Positions 8,383-17,226 of a stretch of DNA of 64,000 nucleotides are shown piece after piece. The notes under the pieces are model-generated. The model was not told the origin of the DNA and searched no databases. It worked only from the letters and a program-made list of their open reading frames with translations. Numbering within the stretch: the stretch's first letter is position 1; each line of letters opens with the position of its first letter. The stretch is from Rhodococcus sp. ABRD24 (GTDB lineage: Bacteria; Actinomycetota; Actinomycetes; Mycobacteriales; Mycobacteriaceae): NCBI RefSeq assembly GCF_004328705.1, contig NZ_CP035319.1:1178001-1242000 (forward strand), read 5' to 3'. A program made the translations under genes and the position numbers.

Positions 8383-10377
8383 ATGGCCACGTACATCGTC
8401 ACGGGCGGCACCGGATTCCTCGGCAGGCACACGATCGAGCGACTGCTCGATCGTGACCCGGGCGCGGAGATCCACGTTCTCGTCCGACCGGCCTCGGTCT
8501 CGAAGCTCGAGCGGATGTCGATGGCCTGGCCTGGCGGCGAGCGCGTCCACCCGCTGGTCGGCGATCTCACCGAACCGGCGCTGGGCCTGGACACCGCGCC
8601 GCCGTCAGCCGATCACATCCTGCACCTCGGCGCGATCTACGATCTGACGGCCGGCGAGGAGCAGTCGTCGACGAACATCGACGGCACCCGATCGATCATC
8701 GAACTCGCCGCCCGGACCGGCGCCACCCTGCACCACATCTCATCTATCGCAGTTGCGGGGGATCATCACGGCCGCTTCACCGAGGACGACTTCGATCTGG
8801 GCCAAGGGTTTCCGACGCCCTATCACCGCACCAAGTTCGAAGCCGAACGTCTGGTACGCGCATCGAATGTGCGGTGGCGGATCTTTCGGCCGTCGGCCGT
8901 CGTGGGAAGTTCCGGCACCGGCGAGATGGACAAGGTCGACGGACCCTACTACTTCTTTCCCGCTCTCGCTGCACTGTCGAAACTGCCTGCCGTCCTGCCG
9001 GTCGCCGTACCGAAACTCGGCTGCACCAACGTGGTTCCGGTCGACTTCGTCGCCGCCGCGATCGTCGAGCTGATGCTTCGGCCCGGTCTCGACGGCCGCA
9101 CGTTCCACCTCGTCTCCCCCGAGCCGCAACCGGTCCGGGAGATCTACGCCGCCCTCGCCGAGGCCGCCCACGCGCCGACACCGGTGGCCGACCTACCCGG
9201 CGGACTGGCCGCACCGCTGCTGAACCCACCGGATCGGATCCGGCCCGCCCGCAACCTCGTCCTGCGCCGGATGGGCATCCCGCCGGTGCTGCTCGACCAC
9301 CTGACCCTGCCGACACAGTTCACCACCGACCGCACCCGTGAAGCGCTCGAGGACAGCGGAATTTCGGTGCCCCCGTTCGCGTCCTACGCATCGAAACTGT
9401 GGTCGTATTGGCGCGAACACCTCGATCCGGACCGGGCCCGGCGTGACGATCCTGCCGGTTCCCTCGTCGGCCGTCATATCGTCATCACCGGCGCCTCCTC
9501 CGGCATCGGCCGCGCAGCCGCGATCGCGACGGCCGCCGAGGGGGCCATCGTGCTGCTCATCGCCCGCCGCGCCGACGAACTGGACGTCGTCGTGTCACAG
9601 ATCCGCGAGTCGGGAGGGTCCGCGTTCGCGTACCAGTGCGACATCACCGATACCGAGGCCGTCGATCGAACCGTGCAGACGATTCTTGCCGACCATGATC
9701 ACGTCGACATGCTCGTCAACAACGCGGGCCGCTCCATCCGCCGCGGCCTGTACCGGTCCACCGACCGCCTGCACGACTTCGAACGCACCATGGCGGTCAA
9801 CTACTTCGGTGCGGTGCGCATGGTTCTCGCACTGCTTCCCCATATGCGGCGGCGGCGGTTCGGCCACATCGTCAACATCAGTTCGGCAGGCGTCCAGGCC
9901 CGCACGCCCCGCTTCGCGGCGTATGTGGCAAGCAAGTCGGCGCTCGACGGATTCTCGGACGTGGCCGCGGCCGAGACGCTCTCCGACGGCATCACGTTCA
10001 CCACAATCCACATGCCACTCGTCCGGACGCCGATGATCGCACCGACCGGTCAGTACAACGCCGGGCCCGTGGCGAGTCCCGAGAAGGCCGCCGCAATGGT
10101 GGTGCGGGCGCTCGTCGAACGCCCCAAGCGCATCGACGTCCCGGTCGGTACGCTCGCGGAACTCGGTGGCATCTTCGCGCCCCGCATCAAAGACCGCGCG
10201 CTGTCGCAGCTGTACCACGCATTCCCGGATTCCCCCGCGGCCCGGGGCGAGGTGACCGCCGAACCGGAGCCTGTCCCCGACACCGTGGCGACCGCCGATC
10301 CCCCGCGCAGTCCGGTGGTCGCGGCGACCCGATTCGCCCGCCAGCTGGCCCGGCTGCTTCCCGGCGTGCACTGGTGA
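8383..10377 (+). CDS. Two-domain SDR protein, AcrA1-like acyl-CoA reductase
   Basis: This is a 664-residue fusion of two short-chain dehydrogenase units. The N-terminal extended SDR begins IVTGGTGFLG and carries the YHRTK active-site pair. The C-terminal classical SDR (from about residue 365) has ITGASSGIG, NNAG, and the catalytic Ser/Tyr/Lys in NISSAGVQ and YVASK. This architecture and length match the mycobacterial acyl-CoA reductase AcrA1 (Rv3391), which reduces fatty acyl-CoA towards aldehyde or alcohol for wax and lipid synthesis. Its position close to imuB-imuA' also matches mycobacterial gene order. Substrate length is unknown. Confidence 0.8.
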   Translation: MATYIVTGGTGFLGRHTIERLLDRDPGAEIHVLVRPASVSKLERMSMAWPGGERVHPLVGDLTEPALGLDTAPPSADHILHLGAIYDLTAGEEQSSTNIDGTRSIIELAARTGATLHHISSIAVAGDHHGRFTEDDFDLGQGFPTPYHRTKFEAERLVRASNVRWRIFRPSAVVGSSGTGEMDKVDGPYYFFPALAALSKLPAVLPVAVPKLGCTNVVPVDFVAAAIVELMLRPGLDGRTFHLVSPEPQPVREIYAALAEAAHAPTPVADLPGGLAAPLLNPPDRIRPARNLVLRRMGIPPVLLDHLTLPTQFTTDRTREALEDSGISVPPFASYASKLWSYWREHLDPDRARRDDPAGSLVGRHIVITGASSGIGRAAAIATAAEGAIVLLIARRADELDVVVSQIRESGGSAFAYQCDITDTEAVDRTVQTILADHDHVDMLVNNAGRSIRRGLYRSTDRLHDFERTMAVNYFGAVRMVLALLPHMRRRRFGHIVNISSAGVQARTPRFAAYVASKSALDGFSDVAAAETLSDGITFTTIHMPLVRTPMIAPTGQYNAGPVASPEKAAAMVVRALVERPKRIDVPVGTLAELGGIFAPRIKDRALSQLYHAFPDSPAARGEVTAEPEPVPDTVATADPPRSPVVAATRFARQLARLLPGVHW

Positions 10378-10425
10378 CGCATCGGCGCTGGTGAACCGGC
10401 GTTTCCCAGGAGGCCAACCGCGTAA

Positions 10426-10453
10426 AATTTCCGGTTTTTCAGCCTCGGAAATT
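10426..10453 (+). promoter_or_regulatory. AT-rich inverted repeat upstream of the FMO gene
   Basis: The arms AATTTCCG and CGGAAATT (10426-10433 and 10446-10453) are perfect complements separated by 12 bases that include a run of five T. The site lies 63-90 bases before the TTG start of the monooxygenase gene and about 50 bases after the previous stop codon. It could be a regulator site or a weak terminator of the preceding gene. The surrounding 80 bases are noticeably richer in A/T than the neighbouring genes. Confidence 0.35.
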
Positions 10454-10515
10454 CGCCAAACCGTCTTTCGCTGTGCTAAGCAGGATAGGGGACCAACGAA
10501 AATAGGGAGAAAACT

Positions 10516-11982
10516 TTGACGCCAAGGATCGCGATTTTGGGAGCCGGTCCGAGCGGCCTCGCACAGCTGAGGGCATTCGAGTCAGCACGTAAATCAGGTC
10601 TTGGGTCGATGCCCGAAATTGTTTGTTTCGAAAAGCAGAGCGATCTGGGCGGCATGTGGAACTACACATGGCGCACCGGACTCGATCAATACGGCGAGCC
10701 GGTGCACGCAAGCATGTACCGATTCCTCTGGTCCAACGGACCGAAGGAATGCCTGGAGTTCGCCGACTATTCTTTCGAGGAACATTTCGGCCGACCGATT
10801 CCGTCCTACCCGCCGCGCGCCGTGCTGCGCGACTACATCATGGGCAGGGTCGATCAGAGCGACGTGCGCAAGTACATCCGCTTCGACACCGTCGTGCGCT
10901 GGGTGGAGTACGTCGAACCCACGAACAAGGCTGAGGCCGGACGGTTCGCGGTAACGGTCGCCGACCACAAGACCGACTCACTCGAAACCGAACTGTTCGA
11001 CCACGTGATTGTGGCGACCGGACATTTCTCCACACCCAACGTTCCGCACTTCGACGGCCTCGAGAACTTCCCCGGCCGCATCCTGCATGCCCACGACTTC
11101 CGGGATGCGCGGGAATTCACAGGCAAACGGCTTCTACTGATCGGCAGCAGTTACTCAGCGGAGGACATCGGCACCCAGTGCTTCAAGTACGGCGCGGCCG
11201 AGGTCACCTTCAGCTACCGAACCAAACCGATGGGACACGACTGGCCGGAGGGCTTCTCCGAGGTCCCGCTGCTGACCGGAATCGACGGCGACACCGCCCG
11301 CTTCCAGGACGGGAGCACCCGCGAGGTGGACGCGATCGTGCTGTGCACCGGCTACCAGCACCACTTCCCGTTCCTGCCGGACGAGCTGGCGCTGCGGACC
11401 AACAATCGGCTGTACCCGGCGGGGATCTACAAGGGCATCGTCTCGCAGGCGAATTCGCAGCTGTTCTATCTCGGAATGCAGGATCAGTATTTCACGTTCA
11501 ATATGTTCGACGCACAGGCGTGGTACACCCGCGACATCATTCTCGGTCGAATCGAATTGCCGGACGCAGAAACCCGGGAACGCGACATCGAGGAATGGCG
11601 AAATCGCGAGCAGGCTCTGGGATCCGCGATCGAGGAGATCGATTTCCAGGCCGCCTATATTCGTGATCTCGTAGACCGGACCGACTATCCAGAATTCCAT
11701 GTCGAAGAACAGGGCGAGCTCTTCAAGCAGTGGAAGAAGGACAAGAAGTCCGACATCATGGGCTACCGGAATCGCAGCTACACCTCGACGCTGACCGGCA
11801 CGGTCGCCCCTCCTCTGCACGACGAGTGGCTCAACATTCTCGACGATTCTGCGGAATCGTTCCTGAACAATGATTTCGGCACGGCAGGTGTATCCGCGCC
11901 GAAGAACGTCACGCGTATGGCAACCCGACGGGCGCGCGCTCACACCCGCCCGGTGGCGACATCCTCCGAACTGTCGGGCTGA
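10516..11982 (+). CDS. Flavin-containing monooxygenase, trimethylamine monooxygenase (Tmm)-like
   Basis: A 488-residue class B flavoprotein monooxygenase. It has the FAD motif GAGPSG (residues 9-14), the FMO fingerprint F-x-G-x3-H-x3-F in [11 protein letters not shown], and an NADP-binding motif in [14 protein letters not shown]. Segments such as [24 protein letters not shown] and [10 protein letters not shown] closely resemble bacterial trimethylamine monooxygenase, which oxidises trimethylamine to its N-oxide with NADPH and O2. Translation starts at TTG (10516) behind AGGGAGA. No trimethylamine N-oxide demethylase or transporter lies beside it, so another tertiary amine or sulfide could be the substrate. 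Confidence 0.8.
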   Translation: MTPRIAILGAGPSGLAQLRAFESARKSGLGSMPEIVCFEKQSDLGGMWNYTWRTGLDQYGEPVHASMYRFLWSNGPKECLEFADYSFEEHFGRPIPSYPPRAVLRDYIMGRVDQSDVRKYIRFDTVVRWVEYVEPTNKAEAGRFAVTVADHKTDSLETELFDHVIVATGHFSTPNVPHFDGLENFPGRILHAHDFRDAREFTGKRLLLIGSSYSAEDIGTQCFKYGAAEVTFSYRTKPMGHDWPEGFSEVPLLTGIDGDTARFQDGSTREVDAIVLCTGYQHHFPFLPDELALRTNNRLYPAGIYKGIVSQANSQLFYLGMQDQYFTFNMFDAQAWYTRDIILGRIELPDAETRERDIEEWRNREQALGSAIEEIDFQAAYIRDLVDRTDYPEFHVEEQGELFKQWKKDKKSDIMGYRNRSYTSTLTGTVAPPLHDEWLNILDDSAESFLNNDFGTAGVSAPKNVTRMATRRARAHTRPVATSSELSG

Positions 11983-12890
11983 CCCTCCCGGTCCGGGAGC
12001 TCCTGCACCCTCACCGCGACCACCGGCCGGACGGGCTTGGCCTCGGCGCCACAGCTCGCCGGCCGGGGCGCGAGTTCACGCTGCTCCAATGTGACCTGCC
12101 ACCGTCGGCCGTCGCGATGCACCACGACGGGGTCGTCGCCGGCACGCTCGTCCACTGCTAGTTCGTCCACCCCGGCGAGCACCTGCTGCCGCACCGCGAC
12201 CTCCGCGACCTGTCCACGGGGACTCCAGCTGCTCCGGCCCCGCAACCCGGGCAGGTACACCCGGCCGTCGGCGGCCGCATGCACCGCGAGGAGACTCCCG
12301 TCCGATCCGAGCCGGCCGTAGGTGTTGCCGCTGGGCAGCAGAATCATCGACGGCGCGAACCGGTGCCCACCGGTGTGCGAGCACTCCCATACGGCGTCGC
12401 CGAACTCCGCGGCCAGAACAGCGGCCACCGGGCGCCCCAGGACGGCGCAGCATTGGTCCCGCTTGCCGTGCGCACATACCAGGACCACCGGATCGGTCAC
12501 CCGCTCACCCAGCCCCGGAGCCGGTCCGGAAACCCGGGCCAGGTCCAGGCTCAGCAGGTCGGAGACGTCCCCGATCGCGAGCCGCTCGCACCATGAGTGC
12601 TCCGGACGAGAATTGGCCAGCAGCACCGTGCGGGAGCCGTGCGCCGTCTCGGACCGCCCCGGCCGGCGAATGAACATGATACGCACCCCTGCCGCGTCGG
12701 CTCGTAGGGTGAGCTCGCGGGCCAGCTCGGCACCGAGCGCCGTCCCGTCGAGCACGTCCCTCCCCCAGGCGCCCGGGTACTCGATGCATACCCAGCCGCC
12801 GACCTGCGCCGCGGTACCGGGCAGCGGCTCATCGGCCGCGGACAGCGCGGAACACGTCATGGGGCCGGGCTGGGGCGCAGATTCACTCAC
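11940..12890 (-). CDS. Sucrase/ferredoxin-like (thioredoxin-like Fe-S) family protein
   Basis: A protein of 316 residues from the GTG at 12890. It carries the segment [17 protein letters not shown] and, about 20 residues later, [19 protein letters not shown]; these Cys/His motifs typify the sucrase/ferredoxin-like family, which has a thioredoxin-like ferredoxin fold. The role of the family is poorly known. The reading frame is open upstream to 13217, but that extension overlaps the divergent methyltransferase gene and is compositionally unlike a protein. The last 43 bases overlap tail-to-tail with the FMO gene on the other strand. Confidence 0.75.
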   Translation of the reverse strand: MSESAPQPGPMTCSALSAADEPLPGTAAQVGGWVCIEYPGAWGRDVLDGTALGAELARELTLRADAAGVRIMFIRRPGRSETAHGSRTVLLANSRPEHSWCERLAIGDVSDLLSLDLARVSGPAPGLGERVTDPVVLVCAHGKRDQCCAVLGRPVAAVLAAEFGDAVWECSHTGGHRFAPSMILLPSGNTYGRLGSDGSLLAVHAAADGRVYLPGLRGRSSWSPRGQVAEVAVRQQVLAGVDELAVDERAGDDPVVVHRDGRRWQVTLEQRELAPRPASCGAEAKPVRPVVAVRVQELPDREGQPDSSEDVATGRV

Positions 12891-13134
12891 CCTGCCATTG
12901 TGTACCGGCGTCCAGCCATGGAACTTGCGGCCCTCGGTGAACCGCTCCACGCACGTCGCAATCGGCGCGCCGACCCACGCCCGAAGGTGCCGCGGGTCGA
13001 CGGCGAGGACGAGACTTTCCAGCCGTCCCGCGAGCTGCCCGAAATAGGTTCGACCGGAACATGCTACGGCGGATAACGTGCACTGCGATGTCGTTACCGG
13101 CGCCGCGGCGCCGACTGGATCGTGAGGTGGATTG

Positions 13135-13923
13135 GTGTCGATGGAAGCGGGCGCAGCAGCGGCAGGCGCAGCGTGGGAATACGGGCCACTGGCCACGCTG
13201 GCATACGAACTCGACAAGCCGATCGGAACATCGTTCGGGGACGTCGAGTTCTACTCGTCGCGTCTGCACGGCGTGACGGGGCGCGTGCTCGAACCCGCGG
13301 TGGGCACGGGCCGAATCCTCATTCCCCTTCTCGAGCAGGGCCTTTCCGTACGGGGATACGACACGTCGGCCACCATGCTCGAACAGTGCCGCACCAACTG
13401 CGCGCGATACGGACTCACCGCCGACGTCGTCGAGGGCGACATGACCAGCTACCGCGACGAACACGCGTACGAGGCAATCGTCATCCCGACCGGCTCTTTC
13501 GCGCTGCTCCCGGACCGTGACAGCGCCCTCGCCGCACTCGAAGCGATGCACGGCAACCTCACGCCGGGAGGACGGCTCATCGTCGATATCGAGCCGCCGG
13601 CCCTGCGCATCGACCCCGGGCACGACCCGGTTCGCCATTGGTGGCGCGACGGGGACCTGCTCACGCTCAGCACCTGGCAGAAGACTGTCGACCCGATCGC
13701 CCAGCGATCGACCAGCTGGCTCCGCTACGAACTCTGGGAAGCCGGCACGCTGAGCCGAACCGAACTGCAGATCTTCTCGCTGCTGTGGTTCGGAATGGCC
13801 GAGTTCACCGCCATGCTGCGCCACGCCGGATTCACCGAAGTATCCGTCCATGGCGGTTACCGCGTCGACCATGCCCCGACCCCCGCCGATGACGTGTGGA
13901 CCTTCGAGGCAATCCGCAGCTGA
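13135..13923 (+). CDS. Class I SAM-dependent methyltransferase
   Basis: The protein has a classical methyltransferase core: motif I VLEPAVGTGRIL, motif II acidic end GYDTSATML, and VVEGDMTSY as motif III. It is about 260 residues long. Several starts are possible (TTG 13132, GTG 13135, ATG 13141); GTG 13135 is best spaced from GAGG (13124-13127). Substrate cannot be inferred. The gene converges on the alpha/beta hydrolase gene with a 30-base gap and no obvious hairpin. Confidence 0.8.
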   Translation: MSMEAGAAAAGAAWEYGPLATLAYELDKPIGTSFGDVEFYSSRLHGVTGRVLEPAVGTGRILIPLLEQGLSVRGYDTSATMLEQCRTNCARYGLTADVVEGDMTSYRDEHAYEAIVIPTGSFALLPDRDSALAALEAMHGNLTPGGRLIVDIEPPALRIDPGHDPVRHWWRDGDLLTLSTWQKTVDPIAQRSTSWLRYELWEAGTLSRTELQIFSLLWFGMAEFTAMLRHAGFTEVSVHGGYRVDHAPTPADDVWTFEAIRS

Positions 13924-13953
13924 GCAGCGCTGTCTGCACACCTGGGACGGCCG

Positions 13954-14715
13954 TCAGGGCACCATCAGGAACGGCAGGACTGCGGCCTCGAAATCCCGGT
14001 ACCGGTCGCGGTGGATGCTGTGACCGCATGTGAACGAGACCACCTCGCAGTCGGGTATGGCGGCGACCATTGCCTCGAGCAGCACCGGATCCACCATTCC
14101 GGTGGGGCCGCCGCGCAGAACCAGTGTGGCTGCTTCGATGTTCGGGAGCCGTTGCCACCATGCAGGGTTCGGCTCGTGGAACTGAGTGAGCGCCGATGCT
14201 GTCATCGACCGGTCGAACGCCCAGACCGCACGCGGGCTACGCAGAAGGCTGGTGGCTGCGTGCCACAGCTCGACCGGCGAGGGCAGCCGCCCGCCGAAGG
14301 TCGGAGCGGGATCGCCGGGACGCAACGGCAGTGGCGCCTCCTCGAGCACGAGCCGACGCACCAGATCCGGCCGCTGCTGCGCGACCAGCGAGATCGCGTG
14401 ACCGCCCAGTGAGTGCCCCACCAGATCCACCCGGTCGAACTCGAGATCCTCGCAGAGTCCGAGCACATCGTCGCCGAACTCACCGAACAGGTACGACTCC
14501 GCGTGTGCGCTGCGCCCGTGTCCGCGCAGGTCCACCGCGAGTACCCGGCGGCCCTTGGCGGCCACCGCACGAGCGAACCGATCCCACGTGCGACTGTCTC
14601 CACCCATCCCGTGCACCAGCACTACCGGAACATCATGTGTCACAGCAGATCCGGTAAGACCACTGTCGCGATACGCGATCGTGTGGCCGCTCCGGCCCAC
14701 TGTCGTCTCGGTCAT
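13954..14715 (-). CDS. Alpha/beta hydrolase
   Basis: A 253-residue hydrolase with the oxyanion region LVHGMGGDSRTW, the nucleophile elbow VGHSLGGHA and a terminal histidine in CGHSIHRDR. The acid residue is probably the Asp in the GMVDPVLLE segment. The ATG at 14715 gives MTETTVGRSGHT; an upstream extension to 14778 would overlap the end of imuB. The gene begins 35 bases after imuB on the same strand and may be read from the same SOS-controlled transcript, but no repair role is suggested by its sequence. Substrate unknown. Confidence 0.8.
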   Translation of the reverse strand: MTETTVGRSGHTIAYRDSGLTGSAVTHDVPVVLVHGMGGDSRTWDRFARAVAAKGRRVLAVDLRGHGRSAHAESYLFGEFGDDVLGLCEDLEFDRVDLVGHSLGGHAISLVAQQRPDLVRRLVLEEAPLPLRPGDPAPTFGGRLPSPVELWHAATSLLRSPRAVWAFDRSMTASALTQFHEPNPAWWQRLPNIEAATLVLRGGPTGMVDPVLLEAMVAAIPDCEVVSFTCGHSIHRDRYRDFEAAVLPFLMVP

Positions 14716-14750
14716 CTCCACGGTCACCGAGCGTAATCGTGCTGCCACGA

Positions 14751-16307
14751 CTACTCGTAGATGCCCTCCACCGCCCATCTTCCTTCATCGCAGATCAGAA
14801 GCAATGCTCGTGATTCGGCAAGCAATACCTGTGCGCGGGCTGCTGCCCGCGCACTCGAGGTGTCCCACCAGCGTTCGTCCACCGACCACGGCCCCGCCCA
14901 GCCCTGTACCCGCCACTCCTTGCTCCCCCACCTCAGCCGGGCAGGTGCGGCACTGAACTCGCCCCGGTCGGTGACCCGCACGGAGCTTCCCGAACCGTCC
15001 TCGAGCGACACCGTCGGGGTAGCGGGCAGGACCGTCGCCGGCGCCGGTTCGGGCAACCGCCCAGGCCACGGTGCTGCCGGATCTGCGCCGGGAATCAGCT
15101 CGTCTCCCAACGGCACCAATGTGATTCGTTCCATCGGGCCGCGTCCGCCGCTGAGCACCCCCACCAGTACCGACTCACCGCCGAGTAGACCCTGCACTCG
15201 CACCAGGGAGCGGCGGGCCCGTTCCTCCTCCTCCCCGACTCCGCCCCACAGCCCCAATTGCAGGGCACTCGCTGCCACCACCTCAATCGGTTCGAGCCGC
15301 AGCACCGTGATGCCGGCGGTGGGCCGGGACTCGCTACGGCCGGTGAGCCAGCCGTCCAGCTGCCAGCGAACGCGGTCTGCCGTCCCCTCCGGGGTCAGAG
15401 GTTCGGCACACCTCCACGTACGCGACAGGTGCTCACCGTTCCCGGTACTCGCAGAGACCTGCAGACGCGTACACGCCACAGCCGCCGCCGCGAGTTTCGT
15501 ATGCAGACGCTCCGCCAGCGCCCGTCCGGCGAAGGCCGCTGCGTCGACGCGGTCGATCGGCGGATCGCAGTGCTGCTCCACCTCCAGGTCCGGCGGGAGC
15601 ACCCGCGCCGACGGCGGGCGCTCGGGCTCGCCGCGAGCGCTGCGGTGGGCGCGCACCGCGTCCGTGCCGAACCGCGATGCCACATCCACCGCGGACAACG
15701 CCGCGAAGGCTCCGACAGTGCGCAACCCGAGCCGACGCAGCAGGTCCACCAGATCCGCCCGGCCCGGGTCCGCCAGGCTCGGCTCGACCGCGATCTCCGT
15801 GATCGGCAACGACGCCAGGAATCGGGCGCCGTCGCCGGTCGGCACGAGCGCCGCGTGGCGGGCCGCGATCACCGCAGTAGACAACTCATCGGCAATGCCG
15901 ATCTGGCATTCCGCCCCGGCCGCGGACACCTCGTCCACCAACCGTTCGGCCGCAGACTCCTCGGATCCGAAGTACCGGATCGCGCCGCGCGCCGCCAGCA
16001 CCAGCAGCCCCGGGCGCAGCACCTCCACCCCGGGCGCCGTCGCATCCACTGCGGCGGCCACCGGCTCGAACAATCGGGCATCACGGTCCGGATCCGACTG
16101 GGCCACATATAGTTCCGGACATCGCGCCTGCGCCTCGCGACGCCGCAGCCCGCGGCGCACCCCCTCTGCCCGGGCCGTCACCGAACACGCAATCACACGG
16201 TTGGCGGACAGCACCGCGACCGGACGAGTGACCGGCAGCTCCGCGGACGCCGCCGCTGCCACGGCGGGCCAGTCCGGACACCACAGGGCCAGTACCCGTG
16301 TACTCAC
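14751..16307 (-). CDS. imuB: ImuB, Y-family polymerase-like mutasome hub
   Basis: A 518-residue Y-family polymerase homologue. Its first strand (VLALWCPDWPAVAA) replaces the metal-binding acidic motif of active Y-family enzymes, as in other ImuB proteins, which are catalytically inactive adaptors. A beta-clamp binding motif QLGLWG is at residues 350-355, the counterpart of QLPLWG in M. tuberculosis ImuB. The GTG start overlaps the imuA' stop by four bases (GTGA), implying translational coupling. ImuB bridges ImuA', DnaE2 and the clamp during damage-induced mutagenesis. A longer in-frame reading to 16433 runs inside imuA' and is not supported. Confidence 0.93.
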   Translation of the reverse strand: MSTRVLALWCPDWPAVAAAASAELPVTRPVAVLSANRVIACSVTARAEGVRRGLRRREAQARCPELYVAQSDPDRDARLFEPVAAAVDATAPGVEVLRPGLLVLAARGAIRYFGSEESAAERLVDEVSAAGAECQIGIADELSTAVIAARHAALVPTGDGARFLASLPITEIAVEPSLADPGRADLVDLLRRLGLRTVGAFAALSAVDVASRFGTDAVRAHRSARGEPERPPSARVLPPDLEVEQHCDPPIDRVDAAAFAGRALAERLHTKLAAAAVACTRLQVSASTGNGEHLSRTWRCAEPLTPEGTADRVRWQLDGWLTGRSESRPTAGITVLRLEPIEVVAASALQLGLWGGVGEEEERARRSLVRVQGLLGGESVLVGVLSGGRGPMERITLVPLGDELIPGADPAAPWPGRLPEPAPATVLPATPTVSLEDGSGSSVRVTDRGEFSAAPARLRWGSKEWRVQGWAGPWSVDERWWDTSSARAAARAQVLLAESRALLLICDEGRWAVEGIYE

Positions 16308-17065
16308 AGTGCCACCGACATCGCCGTCTCCGGCACCCATTCCACCCGCCCCTGCGCCGAGCGCAGGTCCAGGCATGTGCTCCGCGGGCGAAACGCCCGG
16401 CCCTGTGCCCGCACCGCCAACCGGACCGCGCATACTCGCCCGCGTCCGGCGTCGGCGCCGCTGCCCACCCCGTCATAGCCACGCACCTGCGCGTCCAACC
16501 GGACCTCGGCCCCGTCCCAGTGCCCGTCCGTTACCACCAGTGTGGACCGCTTGCTCCGCACCCGCGCCACCACAGCCCGCGCCCGCGACGGCGGCACCGA
16601 GGCGCCGCCGAGCCCGAGCACCACCAGGTCCATGCCGTCGAGCAGCACCGCCGCCACCTCCACCGGATCCGGCCCGGGATCCGGAACGAACGCCAGCCGC
16701 TGCAACTGCGCCCCCATCTCGGTGGCCGCGAGCAGCCCGAGCCCGGGGCGGCCGATCACCGCTGCGTGACCACCCGCCGCCGTCACCGTCGCCAGCAGAC
16801 CCAGCAACAACGACGTCGCCCCGGAGACCGCAACCACGGACCCCCGCGCCAGCCCGCCATTCGGCAGGAGCGTGGCCAGCGGCGTCGGCACCGGGAGCAC
16901 CTGAGCAGACTCACCGGGAACGGACGCATCGGATACCGCCCCACCCCGCGCCGGCACGGCCGCGATCCGGCGACGCAGATACTCCAGGCGTTCCCGCCGC
17001 GACAGCCCCGCCAACCGGTCGGATACCGCTGACGGGGGTTCGGTCAGTCGAGCTGGTTCGGCCAT
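16304..17065 (-). CDS. imuA': ImuA' (RecA-like accessory mutasome protein)
   Basis: A 253-residue protein with a degenerate RecA-type fold. The region PLATLLPNGGLARGSVVAVSG corresponds to the RecA Walker A neighbourhood without a canonical GKT. The ATG at 17065 follows GGGGAG with a five-base spacer. Earlier in-frame starts are excluded because they would place the LexA box inside the coding region. ImuA' is required with ImuB and DnaE2 for SOS mutagenesis. The gene is directly coupled to imuB and lies upstream of guaA as in mycobacteria. Confidence 0.9.
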   Translation of the reverse strand: MAEPARLTEPPSAVSDRLAGLSRRERLEYLRRRIAAVPARGGAVSDASVPGESAQVLPVPTPLATLLPNGGLARGSVVAVSGATSLLLGLLATVTAAGGHAAVIGRPGLGLLAATEMGAQLQRLAFVPDPGPDPVEVAAVLLDGMDLVVLGLGGASVPPSRARAVVARVRSKRSTLVVTDGHWDGAEVRLDAQVRGYDGVGSGADAGRGRVCAVRLAVRAQGRAFRPRSTCLDLRSAQGRVEWVPETAMSVAL

Positions 17066-17139
17066 ATTCACTCCCCGGACACACTTCTGGTTCTTCTGGG
17101 CTGTTCGGCCACGGGGAAGACGCGGCATTCGATCTTGAT

Positions 17140-17155
17140 TCGAACATAGTTTCGA
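17140..17155 (-). promoter_or_regulatory. LexA (SOS) box of imuA'-imuB
   Basis: TCGAACATAGTTTCGA lies at the centre of a longer perfect inverted repeat with 8-base arms GATTCGAA/TTCGAATC (17137-17158). It is 75 bases upstream of the imuA' ATG and 71 bases upstream of the divergent kinase gene, which might also feel LexA occupancy. Confidence 0.85.
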
Positions 17156-17226
17156 ATCAAGTCCAGTAAAGCCCCTCCCGGTCGGCACGTCAAGAAGAGC
17201 GCCGCCGATCCACTAACCTCGAAGAC

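Noticed and set aside
14761..17169. 802-codon plus-strand frame opposite imuB and imuA'
   Set aside because: Antisense to certain genes with Arg/Pro/Ser-rich low-complexity translation; no domain or ribosome site.
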